Assembly (NCBI RefSeq): GCF_014298075.1
Contig: NZ_CP060418.1
Span: 2,170,001-2,234,000, forward strand
Length of the DNA stretch: 64,000 nt
Direction of reading: 5' to 3'
DNA from: Enterobacter sp. JUb54
GTDB taxonomy: Bacteria > Pseudomonadota > Gammaproteobacteria > Enterobacterales > Enterobacteriaceae
The translations under genes were made by a program, and so were the position numbers. Of this stretch, positions 49,717 through 59,478 are shown piece by piece; the first letter of the stretch is position 1; the number at the start of each line of letters is the position of its first letter. Under the pieces are notes generated by a model, which saw only the letters and a program-made list of their open reading frames with translations, had not been told where the DNA came from and searched no databases.

Positions 49717-50420
49717 TACTCTTCCTCCCCGCTATCCGGCTGATGCTCTTCATTTTCGTCATGAAGCTGCAGATGATTTTCCAGCGCCATCGCTTCGCCA
49801 TCGCGAATCATGCGCAGCTGCGCTTCGCGCGGATCGTCGCCCACGCGCACGTCAGCGCCAAAGCGGAACACCGATTCGGTAATGCGGAATTTGCTGCTGT
49901 CATGGCCCATAAACCAGACCATGCCCAGACGGCGCAGACGGTTAAGCGAAGCGCGGACTTTTTCCTGCAGCTTCTGGCGGTCGAGATCCGACCCGGTGGA
50001 GCGGTTGTTCACCAGTTTCAGCAGCTTGGCTTCGTCGGCCAGGCTCAGCAGCTCATCGTACAGCTCCTGTTGGGTAAAGATCCCTTCATTGGCCAGACGT
50101 TCCGGGCTGAGGTAGAGATAGCAAAGAATTTTGCCCACCATCATATCCAGTTCGGACAGCACCGAACGCGGGATCAGCGTGGTGGAACGCGGGCGCAGAT
50201 AGAAAAACCCTTCCGGCGCGCGAATCAGCTCAACGTTATAGCGAGCGTAAAATTCTTCCAGGTAGTCCTGGAAATCCATCAAAAATGCGTGATTATCCAG
50301 CTCGTCCAGACCCACATGGCGGCCTGCACGCAAGGCGCTATCCAGCGCCGGAAATAACGGATTGCCCAACGCCTGCGCCAGTTTAACTGGCATCACTTGT
50401 TCAATATTTGTCGATGACAT
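49716..50420 (-). CDS. mukE: MukE, condensin KITE subunit
   Basis: MukE, 234 residues, the E. coli length. It is a tandem winged-helix (KITE) protein that binds MukF and regulates MukB ATPase and DNA loading. Family regions are [26 protein letters not shown] (residues about 10-35; start and end given), [19 protein letters not shown] and [20 protein letters not shown], and it has an acidic C-terminal tail ([14 protein letters not shown]). The start at 50420 ([10 protein letters not shown]) lies inside the end of mukF, a 20-base overlap; the frame is open further up only in shadow of mukF. Confidence 0.97.
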   Translation of the reverse strand: MSSTNIEQVMPVKLAQALGNPLFPALDSALRAGRHVGLDELDNHAFLMDFQDYLEEFYARYNVELIRAPEGFFYLRPRSTTLIPRSVLSELDMMVGKILCYLYLSPERLANEGIFTQQELYDELLSLADEAKLLKLVNNRSTGSDLDRQKLQEKVRASLNRLRRLGMVWFMGHDSSKFRITESVFRFGADVRVGDDPREAQLRMIRDGEAMALENHLQLHDENEEHQPDSGEEE

Positions 50421-51723
50421 GCGCCTGTACCTTGGCTCCGTAATCATTAATCGGCTGCCATTTTGCCGGCAGTCCGGTGAAATCTGCTTGTGCGACGCCC
50501 AGGCGAACGGCCTGGTCAACAACGATTCGCGCCACATCAAAATGGCGAGCCCGCGGATACTGCGCCAGATATTCGCGCACCACCAGACCCAGGTCCAGCG
50601 GCACACCTTTGTCTTTATAGACCACCAGCTGCGCTTCAATCAGCGCGGCAAGCTGTTCGCGAATTTCGTTAAACTCTTCGTACTCTAGATCGGCCGGAAG
50701 TTCCCCGGTGACCTCTTCGTCGCGCAGCGCCATCTCTTCATCACGCATATCCAGCAGACGATCGGCGCTGGCGTGGGTCAATGCCCACGGTGCATCAAAG
50801 TAGGTTTGAATCGACTGGCGCAGACGCTGGGCGAACACGCGGTTTTTATCCATATCGATGGCGGTACGGATAAATTTGTGGACGTGACGATCGTAGCCGA
50901 TCCACAGGTCGATAGCCTGTTGGCCCCAGCTGACGATGCGGTCGAGTTTGCTTTGCAGATCGAAAACCAGACGGTCAACAAAATGCAAATCATCGCGCGC
51001 GATTGTCGCGTCCTGAATTCTCAACAGGTTTGCCTGAAGCTTGTCGCCCGCAGCGTCCAGCGTATCCTGCAGCTCACGCAGCGTGCCTGAGGTTTCTGAC
51101 AGCAGCAGTTCACAGCTGGAGATCGCCGCACGCCAGTCTTTATTCAGCAGCTGAGCAATATCATCTTTGACCAGCTGCTGCTGCTCATCCATGATGCGCT
51201 GCGTCAGGTCGATACTGTCGAAAATCTCAGCCACCGAGTATTTCAGCGGCGCAAAGACGTTGCGATGCCAGTGAAACTCATCGCCGCCCTCTTCAGCAGA
51301 ATCGGCGGCGCGCTTAAGCTCACCGGCAACGATCGACAGCTGCATCGACAGGCGCAGAGTAGAAAATTCGCGTTGGCGAATATAGTAGTCGGTAATGCCG
51401 ATACCCAACGGCGTCAGGCGATAAATCGCATTACCTTCCGTAATTTCGCTGGTAAAGCGGTTCAGCAGACGCTGGCGCACCATATCGTTGATCGCGTTAT
51501 TGGCGCGCTGGCTGATGGTTTCGCTGGTCTGCTCAAACGCATCACTGACGTGGCGGAACGCATCCACCAGTTCTCCCTCAGTCATTTCCCCTTCGAGCCG
51601 CTCGCCGTTCAGCGTAGCAACCGCCAGCAGAAAAGAGAGTCTGTCCACCGGCAGCGAAATAGAAAAATCATTTTTTCTGGCCCAGGCAACCAGTTCGGGG
51701 ACTGTCTGGGAAAATTCACTCAT
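50401..51723 (-). CDS. mukF: MukF, condensin kleisin subunit
   Basis: MukF, 440 residues, the kleisin that links the two MukB heads. An N-terminal winged-helix dimerisation domain ([19 protein letters not shown]) is followed by a helical middle region that binds MukE and the MukB neck, and a C-terminal winged-helix domain that binds the MukB cap. The start ATG at 51723 is three bases from the cmoM stop. It is part of the cmoM-mukF-mukE-mukB operon, as in E. coli. Confidence 0.97.
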   Translation of the reverse strand: MSEFSQTVPELVAWARKNDFSISLPVDRLSFLLAVATLNGERLEGEMTEGELVDAFRHVSDAFEQTSETISQRANNAINDMVRQRLLNRFTSEITEGNAIYRLTPLGIGITDYYIRQREFSTLRLSMQLSIVAGELKRAADSAEEGGDEFHWHRNVFAPLKYSVAEIFDSIDLTQRIMDEQQQLVKDDIAQLLNKDWRAAISSCELLLSETSGTLRELQDTLDAAGDKLQANLLRIQDATIARDDLHFVDRLVFDLQSKLDRIVSWGQQAIDLWIGYDRHVHKFIRTAIDMDKNRVFAQRLRQSIQTYFDAPWALTHASADRLLDMRDEEMALRDEEVTGELPADLEYEEFNEIREQLAALIEAQLVVYKDKGVPLDLGLVVREYLAQYPRARHFDVARIVVDQAVRLGVAQADFTGLPAKWQPINDYGAKVQAHVIDKY

Positions 51724-51726
51724 AGT

Positions 51727-52506
51727 TTATCCTTGCATCTGCGGCTTAAGCGCTGTGACATGAATGTAGCGACCCAGGCTGATATACGGCTCCTGGCGAC
51801 AGTAGCGCGTCTCCAGCTCCAGCAGCGCCGCAAAATCGTCGCGCTGTTTGCGTTTTTCACGCAGATAATCATGAAACACCCGCACGCCGGTTTTCCCGGT
51901 AATGTGCCAGCCCTGCTCTTCCAGCCAGCCATAAACCTGCTGCGGTGAGCGCGGATAGTCCGGCGACAACGTGCGTTTTTTCTTTTTCGGCATACCTAGC
52001 TGTACGTAGTCGAAGTTTCCGACCACCATATTGTGCATCAGCAGACCGTTAGCATTGTAGAACATTAGCGACAATGCACCGCCGGGTCTGACAACGGACC
52101 ACAGCACGCGCAGCATCTCCTGCGGTTCAGCCACCCACTCCAGTACCGCATGAAACAGTACCAGATCGACCGGGCTTTCCAAATGCTGCGCAATATCCTG
52201 AGCTGCGCATTGTACAAAATGCATGTTGTCGATCACACCTTTATCGACAGCCGCCTGACGGGCGCGAGCCACCATTTCGCCAGAGAGATCGCATAACGTC
52301 ACATGATGACCCATTTCCGCCACTTTGACCGCCGTCTGGCCTTCCCCGCCGCCCGCATCGAGCACCCGAAGCGGCCCAGGGCCAAGCTGGCTCAGTAACG
52401 GGTGGAGATCCTGCCAGAGGATCGCCTGGCGCAGTTCGCCCTTGGTGGTGCCGTAGATATTGCGCGAAAACTTTTCAGCCATGTCATCGAAATTACGATC
52501 CTTCAC
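51727..52506 (-). CDS. cmoM: CmoM, tRNA 5-carboxymethoxyuridine methyltransferase
   Basis: CmoM (SmtA), 259 residues, SAM-dependent. It methylates cmo5U34 to mcmo5U in certain tRNAs. The SAM-binding motif VLDAGGGEGQTAVKVAE is near residue 48, and LILF-type motif VDLVLFHAVLEWV follows. The likely start is GTG at 52506, giving (M)KDRNFDDMAEKFSRN, aligned with E. coli MQDRNFDD. A second GTG lies four codons upstream; the open frame to 52833 runs into divergent elyC and is not coding. It is the first gene of the muk operon. Confidence 0.93.
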   Translation of the reverse strand: MKDRNFDDMAEKFSRNIYGTTKGELRQAILWQDLHPLLSQLGPGPLRVLDAGGGEGQTAVKVAEMGHHVTLCDLSGEMVARARQAAVDKGVIDNMHFVQCAAQDIAQHLESPVDLVLFHAVLEWVAEPQEMLRVLWSVVRPGGALSLMFYNANGLLMHNMVVGNFDYVQLGMPKKKKRTLSPDYPRSPQQVYGWLEEQGWHITGKTGVRVFHDYLREKRKQRDDFAALLELETRYCRQEPYISLGRYIHVTALKPQMQG

Positions 52507-52627
52507 CGGCGACTCCACCTGCCAAAACAAAACCGCTATTTTGTCATACCCACGCGGAGAATGTAGCGATCTGTTATAAGATCCGGGCATAACTTTGGTT
52601 ATATGGTTAAAAAAGGAACCACCTGGC

Positions 52628-53407
52628 ATGCTTTTTACTCTGAAAAAGTATTTAGGCGGCATGATGCTGCCGCTTCCCTTGCTGCTGTTGCTGATTGCCG
52701 CAGGCATCGCCCTGCTGTGGTTCAGCCGTTTCCAGCGAACCGGTAAAGTGTGCGTCAGCGTTGGCTGGCTGCTGTTGGTTGCGCTCAGCCTGCAACCGGT
52801 GGCCGATGGTTTACTCAAACCGATCGAGGACAAGTACCCAACATGGCGCGACAGCGAACGGGTTCAGTATGTGGTGGTACTCGGTGGCGGATATACCTGG
52901 AATCCGGACTGGGCGCCCAGCTCTAACCTGATCAATAACAGCCTGCCGCGCCTGGCTGAAGGGATCCGGCTGTGGCAGGAAAATCCGGGGGCGAAGATGA
53001 TCTTTACCGGCGCTGCGGCGAAAACCAACCCGGTCAGCACCGCTGAGGCCGGCGCCAGGGTGGCGCAAAGCCTTGGCGTCCCGCGCAGCGAAATAATGGT
53101 TCTCGATAGCCCGAAAGATACGGAAGAGGAAGCCGCTGCGGTCAAACAGGCCATCGGCGATGCCCCTTTCCTGCTGGTGACCTCCGCGTCGCATTTGCCC
53201 AGAGCGATGATTTTCTTCCGCCATGCCGGGCTTAATCCACTGCCGGCGCCGGCTAATCAGCTGGCGATTGAATCGCCGCTTAACCCGTGGGAGCGCGCGA
53301 TCCCGTCGCCGGTATGGCTGATGCACAGCGATCGCGTCGGTTACGAAACGCTGGGGCGCCTCTGGCAGTGGCTAAAAGGGGTGTCAGGCGAGCCAGGGCA
53401 GGAGTGA
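52628..53407 (+). CDS. elyC: ElyC, DUF218 envelope biogenesis factor
   Basis: ElyC (YcbC), 259 residues, the E. coli length. Two N-terminal transmembrane segments (about 12-30 and 42-58) precede a periplasmic/soluble DUF218 domain with VQYVVVLGGGYTWNPDW, MIFTGAAAKTNPVSTAE, DSPKDTEEEAAAVK and LLVTSASHLPRAMIFF. In E. coli it is needed for peptidoglycan assembly at low temperature, linked to use of undecaprenyl lipid carrier. The start at 52628 (MLFTLKKYLGG) is the family start. The 3' end overlaps convergent ycbJ by 24 bases. Confidence 0.95.
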   Translation: MLFTLKKYLGGMMLPLPLLLLLIAAGIALLWFSRFQRTGKVCVSVGWLLLVALSLQPVADGLLKPIEDKYPTWRDSERVQYVVVLGGGYTWNPDWAPSSNLINNSLPRLAEGIRLWQENPGAKMIFTGAAAKTNPVSTAEAGARVAQSLGVPRSEIMVLDSPKDTEEEAAAVKQAIGDAPFLLVTSASHLPRAMIFFRHAGLNPLPAPANQLAIESPLNPWERAIPSPVWLMHSDRVGYETLGRLWQWLKGVSGEPGQE

Positions 53408-54277
53408 TTTAGCAGCCAGATCAAACCGGGTGCGGTCAAAGCGCCCGGTGTTGACCAGGTTGTCCACTTCATCCCACAGCAGATACAGCCAGCGCCGCCA
53501 GACGAATGATTCCGACACCGGTGCGCGGCGCAGATAGTGCCACAGCAGTTGCTCCCCCTGCCCGCCGTCCGACAGCCGGAACAGTTCGTACTCGCGGGGC
53601 GCCCAGAGCATCATGCCCGGCCCGACCATTGCCAGCAGCTGATCGCTACGCGCGTCTTTCAACATACTGCGCAGCGTGAAGCTCCCGTGCACCAGCACGC
53701 AGTTATCGCTGAAATCTTCAAATAGCGCCGGCAGGCACTCCCGGGAGCGGAACAGGATCCGTTTGTCCTGCATCGTCAGGCCGGTGTCCTGATACAGGTT
53801 TAGCGTACTCCATAGCATCTCTACCCGTTGGCGATACCAGTTCGACCACAGGTTTTCCTGGGTGCTGTCGACCATGCCAACGCAGCCGCCGCTGTCATGC
53901 CGATGCCAGGCCAGCAGGGCTTCCACGATCTGCTCCTGCAGCTGTTCCCAGCGTTGCGGCGTCCGGGCTGGCGCCTCCACGGACACGCCGCGCAGTCGTT
54001 CAATCAACAGCACATCGGGCCCGGGATGTTCCTCATGGGTTAACACGCCGTACACCACCGGCATCCGCGCGGTGCCGCTGCGCGCAAGCATCGAGATTTT
54101 CCAGGCCAGCTGACGGGCAATGCCGGGGGTGGTGAAGCTCCTCGCCAGCAGCGGTAACGGATTTCCTTGTGCATCGTAGAGCGACCATAGCGCCGACAAG
54201 GGCTTCTCGCTGACACACTCCACGCGGCTGAGTTTTTCACCCAGCAGGTGGCTCAGTTCGGTTCGCAACTGTTCCAT
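53384..54277 (-). CDS. ycbJ: YcbJ, aminoglycoside-phosphotransferase-fold protein, probably catalytically inactive
   Basis: 297 residues, the E. coli length, function unknown. The general layout is that of the APH/choline-kinase fold: LLIERLRGVSVEAP (hinge-like, 90-103), LLAWHRHDSG (121-130) and a catalytic-loop position at VLVHGSFTLRSML (194-206). The HGD of true kinases reads HGS here, with Leu202 and Arg203 where other loop residues are expected, and the metal-binding Asp is replaced in AMVGPGMMLWAPREYELFR. No signal peptide or membrane segment is visible. It is convergent with elyC and upstream of nothing obvious. Confidence 0.88.
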   Translation of the reverse strand: MEQLRTELSHLLGEKLSRVECVSEKPLSALWSLYDAQGNPLPLLARSFTTPGIARQLAWKISMLARSGTARMPVVYGVLTHEEHPGPDVLLIERLRGVSVEAPARTPQRWEQLQEQIVEALLAWHRHDSGGCVGMVDSTQENLWSNWYRQRVEMLWSTLNLYQDTGLTMQDKRILFRSRECLPALFEDFSDNCVLVHGSFTLRSMLKDARSDQLLAMVGPGMMLWAPREYELFRLSDGGQGEQLLWHYLRRAPVSESFVWRRWLYLLWDEVDNLVNTGRFDRTRFDLAAKSLLPWLA

Positions 54278-54387
54278 TCAGATTACCCCTGTGAATACTA
54301 CTGGTTTCATAATGAGCGCCAGCCGCAGGGATGTCATCGGGTAAGATCAAATTTGGGGCAAATAGTATGGAAAAACAGCGTGAGGAT

Positions 54388-54409
54388 ATCCCCTCGCGAT
54401 GGAGGGGAT
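54388..54409 (-). terminator. Possible terminator of the kdsB operon
   Basis: ATCCCCTC, six-base loop, GAGGGGAT starts eight bases past the kdsB stop on the minus strand. The T-run (CTGTTTTT) comes about 12 bases after the stem, so the fit is only moderate. Confidence 0.45.
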
Positions 54410-54416
54410 GAGGAGA

Positions 54417-55163
54417 TTATCGTAGCTCTGCGCGAACGCGGGCCAGATCTTCCGGCGTATCGACACCGGTGCCGGGAACCACTTCGGCTACCGCAACATG
54501 GATTTTTTCGCCGTACCACAGCACCCGCAGCTGCTCCAGCATTTCGATCTGCTCCAGCGGACCAGGCGCCCAGCTGACGTAGCGACGGATAAAGCCCGCG
54601 CGATACCCGTAAATCCCGATATGACGCAGCAGTGAATCGCCGATGGTTTCGCGGGACTGCGCAAAACGATCGCGATCCCATGGGATCGTGGCGCGGGAGA
54701 AATAGAGCGCATAGCCCTGCGCATCCATCACCACCTTCACCGCATTAGGGTTAAAAGCTTCGTCGGCATCATGAATCGGCACCGCCAGCGTCGCCATACC
54801 GCAGGTATTAGCCGCCAGATTCGCCGCCACCTGGCGCACAATCGCCGGCGGGATCATCGGCTCATCACCCTGAATATTGACGATGATGGTGTCGTCACTG
54901 AAGCCACATTTCTCAACGACTTCGGCCAGACGTTCAGTGCCGGACTGATGGTCAGCGCGCGTCATGCACACTTCGCCACCGGCGGCTTCTACCGCACGCG
55001 CCACTTCATCATGGTCCGTCGCGACGATAATCCGGTCGGCCCCGGACTCACGCGCGCGTTCGAGCACGTGCACGATCATCGGCTTACCGTTGATGTCCTG
55101 TAACGGTTTTCCGGGCAAACGTGTGGAGGCAAAACGGGCAGGAATAATGACCACGAAACTCAT
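54417..55163 (-). CDS. kdsB: CMP-Kdo synthetase
   Basis: KdsB (EC 2.7.7.38), 248 residues, activates Kdo with CTP for addition to lipid A. The nucleotide-binding motif [15 protein letters not shown] is at residues 7-21, and the catalytic region has [10 protein letters not shown] and [11 protein letters not shown]. The start ATG at 55163 overlaps the ycaR stop as ATGA. It is the last gene of the ycaI-msbA-lpxK-ycaQ-ycaR-kdsB run, which supplies and exports lipid A-core. Confidence 0.98.
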   Translation of the reverse strand: MSFVVIIPARFASTRLPGKPLQDINGKPMIVHVLERARESGADRIIVATDHDEVARAVEAAGGEVCMTRADHQSGTERLAEVVEKCGFSDDTIIVNIQGDEPMIPPAIVRQVAANLAANTCGMATLAVPIHDADEAFNPNAVKVVMDAQGYALYFSRATIPWDRDRFAQSRETIGDSLLRHIGIYGYRAGFIRRYVSWAPGPLEQIEMLEQLRVLWYGEKIHVAVAEVVPGTGVDTPEDLARVRAELR

Positions 55164-55342
55164 GAGTGGCTCTCTCCGACGGCTAATGCGCGGGCTTCGG
55201 TTTCCAGCAAGACGGGAATGCCGTCACGCAGCGGAAAGGCCAGGCTGTCAATTTTACAGATCAGCTCTTGCTTATCCTGGCTGTAGTAGAGTTTACCGTT
55301 GCAGACAGGACAGGCGATGATTTCTAATAAACGGTGATCCAT
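55160..55342 (-). CDS. ycaR: YcaR, Trm112-like small protein
   Basis: 60 residues, Trm112/UPF0434 family. [18 protein letters not shown] shows Cys11 and Cys14, a third Cys29 follows in ELICK, and the end of the fold is [13 protein letters not shown]. Trm112-type proteins are small zinc-ribbon-like partners of methyltransferases; a partner for YcaR is not known. The start at 55342 has GAGGA upstream. Its stop overlaps kdsB as ATGA, so the two are translationally coupled. Confidence 0.95.
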   Translation of the reverse strand: MDHRLLEIIACPVCNGKLYYSQDKQELICKIDSLAFPLRDGIPVLLETEARALAVGESHS

Positions 55343-55445
55343 AATTCCTCCTGATGGACCGAATAGATTCCGCAGCAGCATATCACATGATGACAAGCTC
55401 AGGGATCCGTTTGCGGCAATGGCTACGCGAGCCATCGCCAGGGGG

Positions 55446-56675
55446 TCAGGCTGAAGCGATTTCCCAGCCCTGACGCCGGTCAGCAAACAGCCCCGGCGGC
55501 AGACGACCCAGAGTGATGTGCTGCACCGACTGCCAGCGGGCAAAGGCTTCTATTGCACGTATCAGCCCTTTTTCCAGCCCGCCGCTAACCTTAACCCCCT
55601 CTTCCAGCCACAGCGAGATAATTTCCAGTACCCCGGTTTTACGATGCACTTTGCTGTCCATTCTGCCCACCAGTTTGCCCTGATGCAGCAGCGGTAGCAC
55701 AAAGTAGCCATACTGACGTTTAGGCGCTGGGGTATAGCACTCAAGACGGTAGCTGAAATTGAATAGCTGTTCGGCGCGTTTACGGTCCCAGACCACCGGG
55801 TCAAACGGTGAGAGCACGGCGCTATGACTGGCGGTGAGTTTGCCTGCGGGCGCGGATTCAAGCTGCGCTCGCGCATCGTGATGCAGCCACATTTCACCGA
55901 GTTCTTCAACGTTCACCGGCGTCACCAGCCCCTCGTCCTGCCAGCGCTTGAGCAGCGCCGGCAATTCGGGCTGACGCAGCCGGTAGTAATCGGCCAGCCA
56001 CTGGGGACGGAAGATACCGAGGCTGCGGGCGCTATTACGCAGCATCAGTGCTTCGGCGTCGGCCTGCGACAGCGCGTCGCGCGCATCATCCCAGAGCGGC
56101 ATCACCCGATGCGTCAGATCGTACACCCGCTGGAAATTGCGGCGTTCGACAACCATGACTTTCCCGGCGGTAAACAGCCCTTCCAGATGACGTTTATGCG
56201 GTTTCCACTCCCACCAGCCGCTGGTACCTTTGCGCGGGTGTTCAAAATCGGCGGAACGTACCGGGCCATTCTGGGTAATATGCTCCAGCAGCTGTTGAAT
56301 ATCGGTGGCGTGTTCAGCCATCCATCCTTTGTGGTACTTCCAGCCCATATTATCCGGCGTCAGCATGCGGTGGCGTACCAGGGCAAAATCGCTGCGGGGT
56401 AAAAAGCAGGCCTCATGGGCCCAGTACTCCATCAGCTCGCCGCTGCGCAGCGCCTCTTCCAGCCAGGCTGGCGAATAGCTACCGAGACGACTAAAAAGCA
56501 CCAGATAGGGGCTGCGGGCGACGACGTTGATGGTATCGATTTGCAGCAGTGACATCTGCTGGATGGTGGGAAGAATATCGCTGGCACGAGCACGGCGCCG
56601 GGGCGTTTTCAGTAACCCCTGCGCCGCAAGATGGAGATGGCGGGCATCTTTAAGTGAAAGTTGTAATACCGACAT
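55446..56675 (-). CDS. ycaQ: YcaQ, DNA interstrand-crosslink glycosylase
   Basis: 409 residues, winged-helix HTH_42 (AlkX/YcaQ) family. E. coli YcaQ unhooks nitrogen-mustard interstrand crosslinks by excising N7-alkylguanine. Family segments are [38 protein letters not shown] (22 residues; key residues QID...ARS) and [17 protein letters not shown], whose neighbourhood includes the QxD-type active-site motif. The start is ATG at 56675. It lies 32 bases after lpxK on the same strand. Confidence 0.93.
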   Translation of the reverse strand: MSVLQLSLKDARHLHLAAQGLLKTPRRRARASDILPTIQQMSLLQIDTINVVARSPYLVLFSRLGSYSPAWLEEALRSGELMEYWAHEACFLPRSDFALVRHRMLTPDNMGWKYHKGWMAEHATDIQQLLEHITQNGPVRSADFEHPRKGTSGWWEWKPHKRHLEGLFTAGKVMVVERRNFQRVYDLTHRVMPLWDDARDALSQADAEALMLRNSARSLGIFRPQWLADYYRLRQPELPALLKRWQDEGLVTPVNVEELGEMWLHHDARAQLESAPAGKLTASHSAVLSPFDPVVWDRKRAEQLFNFSYRLECYTPAPKRQYGYFVLPLLHQGKLVGRMDSKVHRKTGVLEIISLWLEEGVKVSGGLEKGLIRAIEAFARWQSVQHITLGRLPPGLFADRRQGWEIASA

Positions 56676-56707
56676 GCAGGTTCTCCGTGAAGGACTCCGG
56701 CACAGCG

Positions 56708-57697
56708 TTATTGAGGCTTACGTTGCGCCAGCGCGACCAGTTCCGTCAGCAGTTGCTGAGCGCGTTCATCCGCCATTATGGCGTCGACGGGTAAATACCA
56801 CCAGTTCGCGTCGGCAAAACCGCGGCATTTCACCGCGTCTTTTTCAGTCATCAGCAGCGTTTGCTGTGCCGTCACGAGAGCGGAAACGCTCGCCTGGGTC
56901 AGCGCCTGATGATCTGCCAGCGCCACGGTGTTCACCGGCTGTACGCCGCAGCTTTCCAGGGTGGCGAAGAACCGCGGAGGATGACCGATTCCGGCCATAG
57001 CGACAACATTGTCGAATGAGGCCACATCACGCCGTTCACCGCTGAGTAAATTCACCGCCAGCCCCGGACGCAATTGCATCGGGATTTCACCCGTTCGCGC
57101 CACGCCGCCGTTCACGATGATGGCGTCGACGCTCTGCAGGCGTGATGCGCGTTCGCGCATCGGCCCGGCCGGTAGCCACCAGCCATTGCCAAAACGACGC
57201 ACGCCGTCAATCACCACGATTTCTTTGTCCCGCGCCAGCTTATAGTGCTGCAGGCCGTCATCGGTAACAATGAGCTGGAGGTCGTGGGCTGCAAGCAGAG
57301 CGCGTACCGCATCGCTGCGAACCGGCGAGACGGCAACCGGCGCTCCGGTTCGTTGGAAAATCAGCACCGGTTCGTCACCGGCTTCGGCGGTACTGGTGCT
57401 GGCGCCCAGCAGCAACGGATAGCTTGCCGCTTTCCCGCCATAGCCGCGGGACACCACGCCAACGCGAATGCCGCGCTGCTGGAGTTGTTCCACCAGCCAG
57501 ATAACCACCGGGGTCTTACCGTTGCCCCCGGCGGTCAGGTTACCGACAACCACCACTGGTACCGGCGCGCGCCAGGCTTTCTTCAGCCCCAGCCGGTAGC
57601 TGAGGCGAATCAGCCCACTCACCAGGCCATACAGCCAGGAGAGCGGGAGCAACAGCCGCCATAACGGCGACTCACCGGACCAGATTCGGGCAATCAT
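56708..57697 (-). CDS. lpxK: Tetraacyldisaccharide 4'-kinase
   Basis: LpxK (EC 2.7.1.130), 329 residues, phosphorylates the 4' position of the lipid A disaccharide precursor at the inner-membrane surface. An N-terminal hydrophobic helix ([16 protein letters not shown]) anchors it; the P-loop is TAGGNGKTP (55-63); [21 protein letters not shown] carries the catalytic DDGLQH. The start overlaps the msbA stop as ATGA. In E. coli, msbA-lpxK is an essential pair. Confidence 0.98.
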   Translation of the reverse strand: MIARIWSGESPLWRLLLPLSWLYGLVSGLIRLSYRLGLKKAWRAPVPVVVVGNLTAGGNGKTPVVIWLVEQLQQRGIRVGVVSRGYGGKAASYPLLLGASTSTAEAGDEPVLIFQRTGAPVAVSPVRSDAVRALLAAHDLQLIVTDDGLQHYKLARDKEIVVIDGVRRFGNGWWLPAGPMRERASRLQSVDAIIVNGGVARTGEIPMQLRPGLAVNLLSGERRDVASFDNVVAMAGIGHPPRFFATLESCGVQPVNTVALADHQALTQASVSALVTAQQTLLMTEKDAVKCRGFADANWWYLPVDAIMADERAQQLLTELVALAQRKPQ

Positions 57698-59442
57698 TGG
57701 CCAAACTGCATCTTATGCAGTTGGGCATAGACGCCACGATGCTCCAGCAGATCGGCATGGCTGCCACGTTCTACGATGCGGCCATCTTCTACCACGACGA
57801 TTTCGTCGGCTTGCTCGATGGTAGACAGGCGGTGCGCAATCACCAGCGAAGTGCGGTTTTTTTGCAGTTCGTCCAGTGCCGCCTGGATGGCGCGTTCAGA
57901 TTCGGTATCCAGCGCCGAGGTTGCTTCGTCGAGGATCAGAATCGGGCTGTTACGCAGCAGCGCTCGCGCGATGGCAATACGCTGGCGCTGACCGCCGGAG
58001 AGCAGGACGCCATTCTCACCAATAACGGTATCAAGGCCGTTATCCATTTTGCTGATAAAGTCCATCGCATAGGCCATCCGCGCGGCTTCTTCAATCTGCT
58101 CGCGGCTGTACTCGTCCGTACGGGCGTAGGCGATGTTGTTCGCCACGGTATCGTTGAACAGATGGACGTTTTGTGACACCAGCGCCACCTGATTACGCAG
58201 AGAGGCCAGGGTATATTCACGCAGATCGTGACCATCCAGCTTAATCTGGCCTTCATCGATATCATAAAAGCGGGTAATCAGGCTGGCGATGGTCGATTTG
58301 CCCGACCCGGAACGCCCGACCAGAGCAACCGTTTTACCTTCCTGAATGTTCAGGTCGATATTGCGCAGAGCCGGCGTTTCACGCCCTGGGTAGGTGAAGG
58401 TGACATTGTTGAACTCAAGGTTGCCCTTCGCACGCTCAATCACCAGCTTACCTTCGTCTTTTTCCTGCTCGGAATCGAGGATAGCAAACAGCGTCTGACA
58501 GGCCGCCATACCGCGCTGGAACTGGGCGTTGACGTTAGTCAGTGATTTCAGCGGACGCATCAGGGCAATCATCGAAGAGAACACCACGGTGATCGTACCG
58601 GCGGTCAACGTTTCCATCACGCTTGGGAAGCTCGCCGCATAGAGGACAAACGCCAGTGCCAGCGAGGCAATCAGCTGAATGATGGGATCAGAGATTGACG
58701 AGGCGGAGACCATTTTCATCCCCTGCAAACGCATCTTGTTGCTGACCTTATCAAAACGCTTGGTTTCTACGCCCTGGCCGCCAAACATCAGCACTTCTTT
58801 ATGGCCTTTCAGCATCTGCTCAGCGCTGGTGGTCACCTGCCCCATCGTATTCTGCATATTTTTACTGATATTACGAAAACGCTTGGAGACCACACGAATC
58901 GCGATGGAGACGATAGGCGCCAGCACGATGAGGATCAGCGACAGCTGCCAGCTGTAATAGAACATCATCACAAACAGACCGATGATCGAGGCGCCTTCAC
59001 GCACCACGGTAATCAACGCGCTGGAAGAGGATGACGCCACCTGTTCGGAGTCATAGGTAATACGTGACAGCAACGTCCCCGTGGACTGCTTATCGAAGAA
59101 CGAGACCGGCATTCCCATCATATGGCTGAACAGACGACGACGCATCGTCATAACCACTTTTCCGGAAACCCAGGAGATACAATAGCTTGAAATGTAGCTG
59201 GTGACACCACGTAGCACCATCAGGCCGATCACCACCAGCGGCATCCATAGCAGCACTGAGCGATCCGTTTTACCAAAACCATCATCCAATAACGGTTTAA
59301 GAAGCGATAACATGAAAGTATCACTAGCTGCGTTAAAGACTAACGCAACTGCCGCGACGATCAGTCCGGGTTTAAATGGCGCTATAATCGGCCAGAGTCG
59401 GCGGAAGGTCTGCCACGTGGAGAGATCTTTATCGTTCTGCAT
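57694..59442 (-). CDS. msbA: MsbA, lipid A export ABC transporter
   Basis: 582 residues, the E. coli length. A transmembrane domain of six segments (about 20-310) is followed by an ABC ATPase domain with Walker [10 protein letters not shown], the signature [17 protein letters not shown], Walker [13 protein letters not shown] and H-loop VIAHRLS. It works as a homodimer and flips core-lipid A to the periplasmic leaflet before Lpt transport. The start is ATG at 59442. It is coupled to lpxK downstream and 36 bases after ycaI. Confidence 0.98.
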   Translation of the reverse strand: MQNDKDLSTWQTFRRLWPIIAPFKPGLIVAAVALVFNAASDTFMLSLLKPLLDDGFGKTDRSVLLWMPLVVIGLMVLRGVTSYISSYCISWVSGKVVMTMRRRLFSHMMGMPVSFFDKQSTGTLLSRITYDSEQVASSSSSALITVVREGASIIGLFVMMFYYSWQLSLILIVLAPIVSIAIRVVSKRFRNISKNMQNTMGQVTTSAEQMLKGHKEVLMFGGQGVETKRFDKVSNKMRLQGMKMVSASSISDPIIQLIASLALAFVLYAASFPSVMETLTAGTITVVFSSMIALMRPLKSLTNVNAQFQRGMAACQTLFAILDSEQEKDEGKLVIERAKGNLEFNNVTFTYPGRETPALRNIDLNIQEGKTVALVGRSGSGKSTIASLITRFYDIDEGQIKLDGHDLREYTLASLRNQVALVSQNVHLFNDTVANNIAYARTDEYSREQIEEAARMAYAMDFISKMDNGLDTVIGENGVLLSGGQRQRIAIARALLRNSPILILDEATSALDTESERAIQAALDELQKNRTSLVIAHRLSTIEQADEIVVVEDGRIVERGSHADLLEHRGVYAQLHKMQFGQ

Positions 59443-59478
59443 TCAATAAACCAGCTTATGTTGAAATAGCCGCATATT

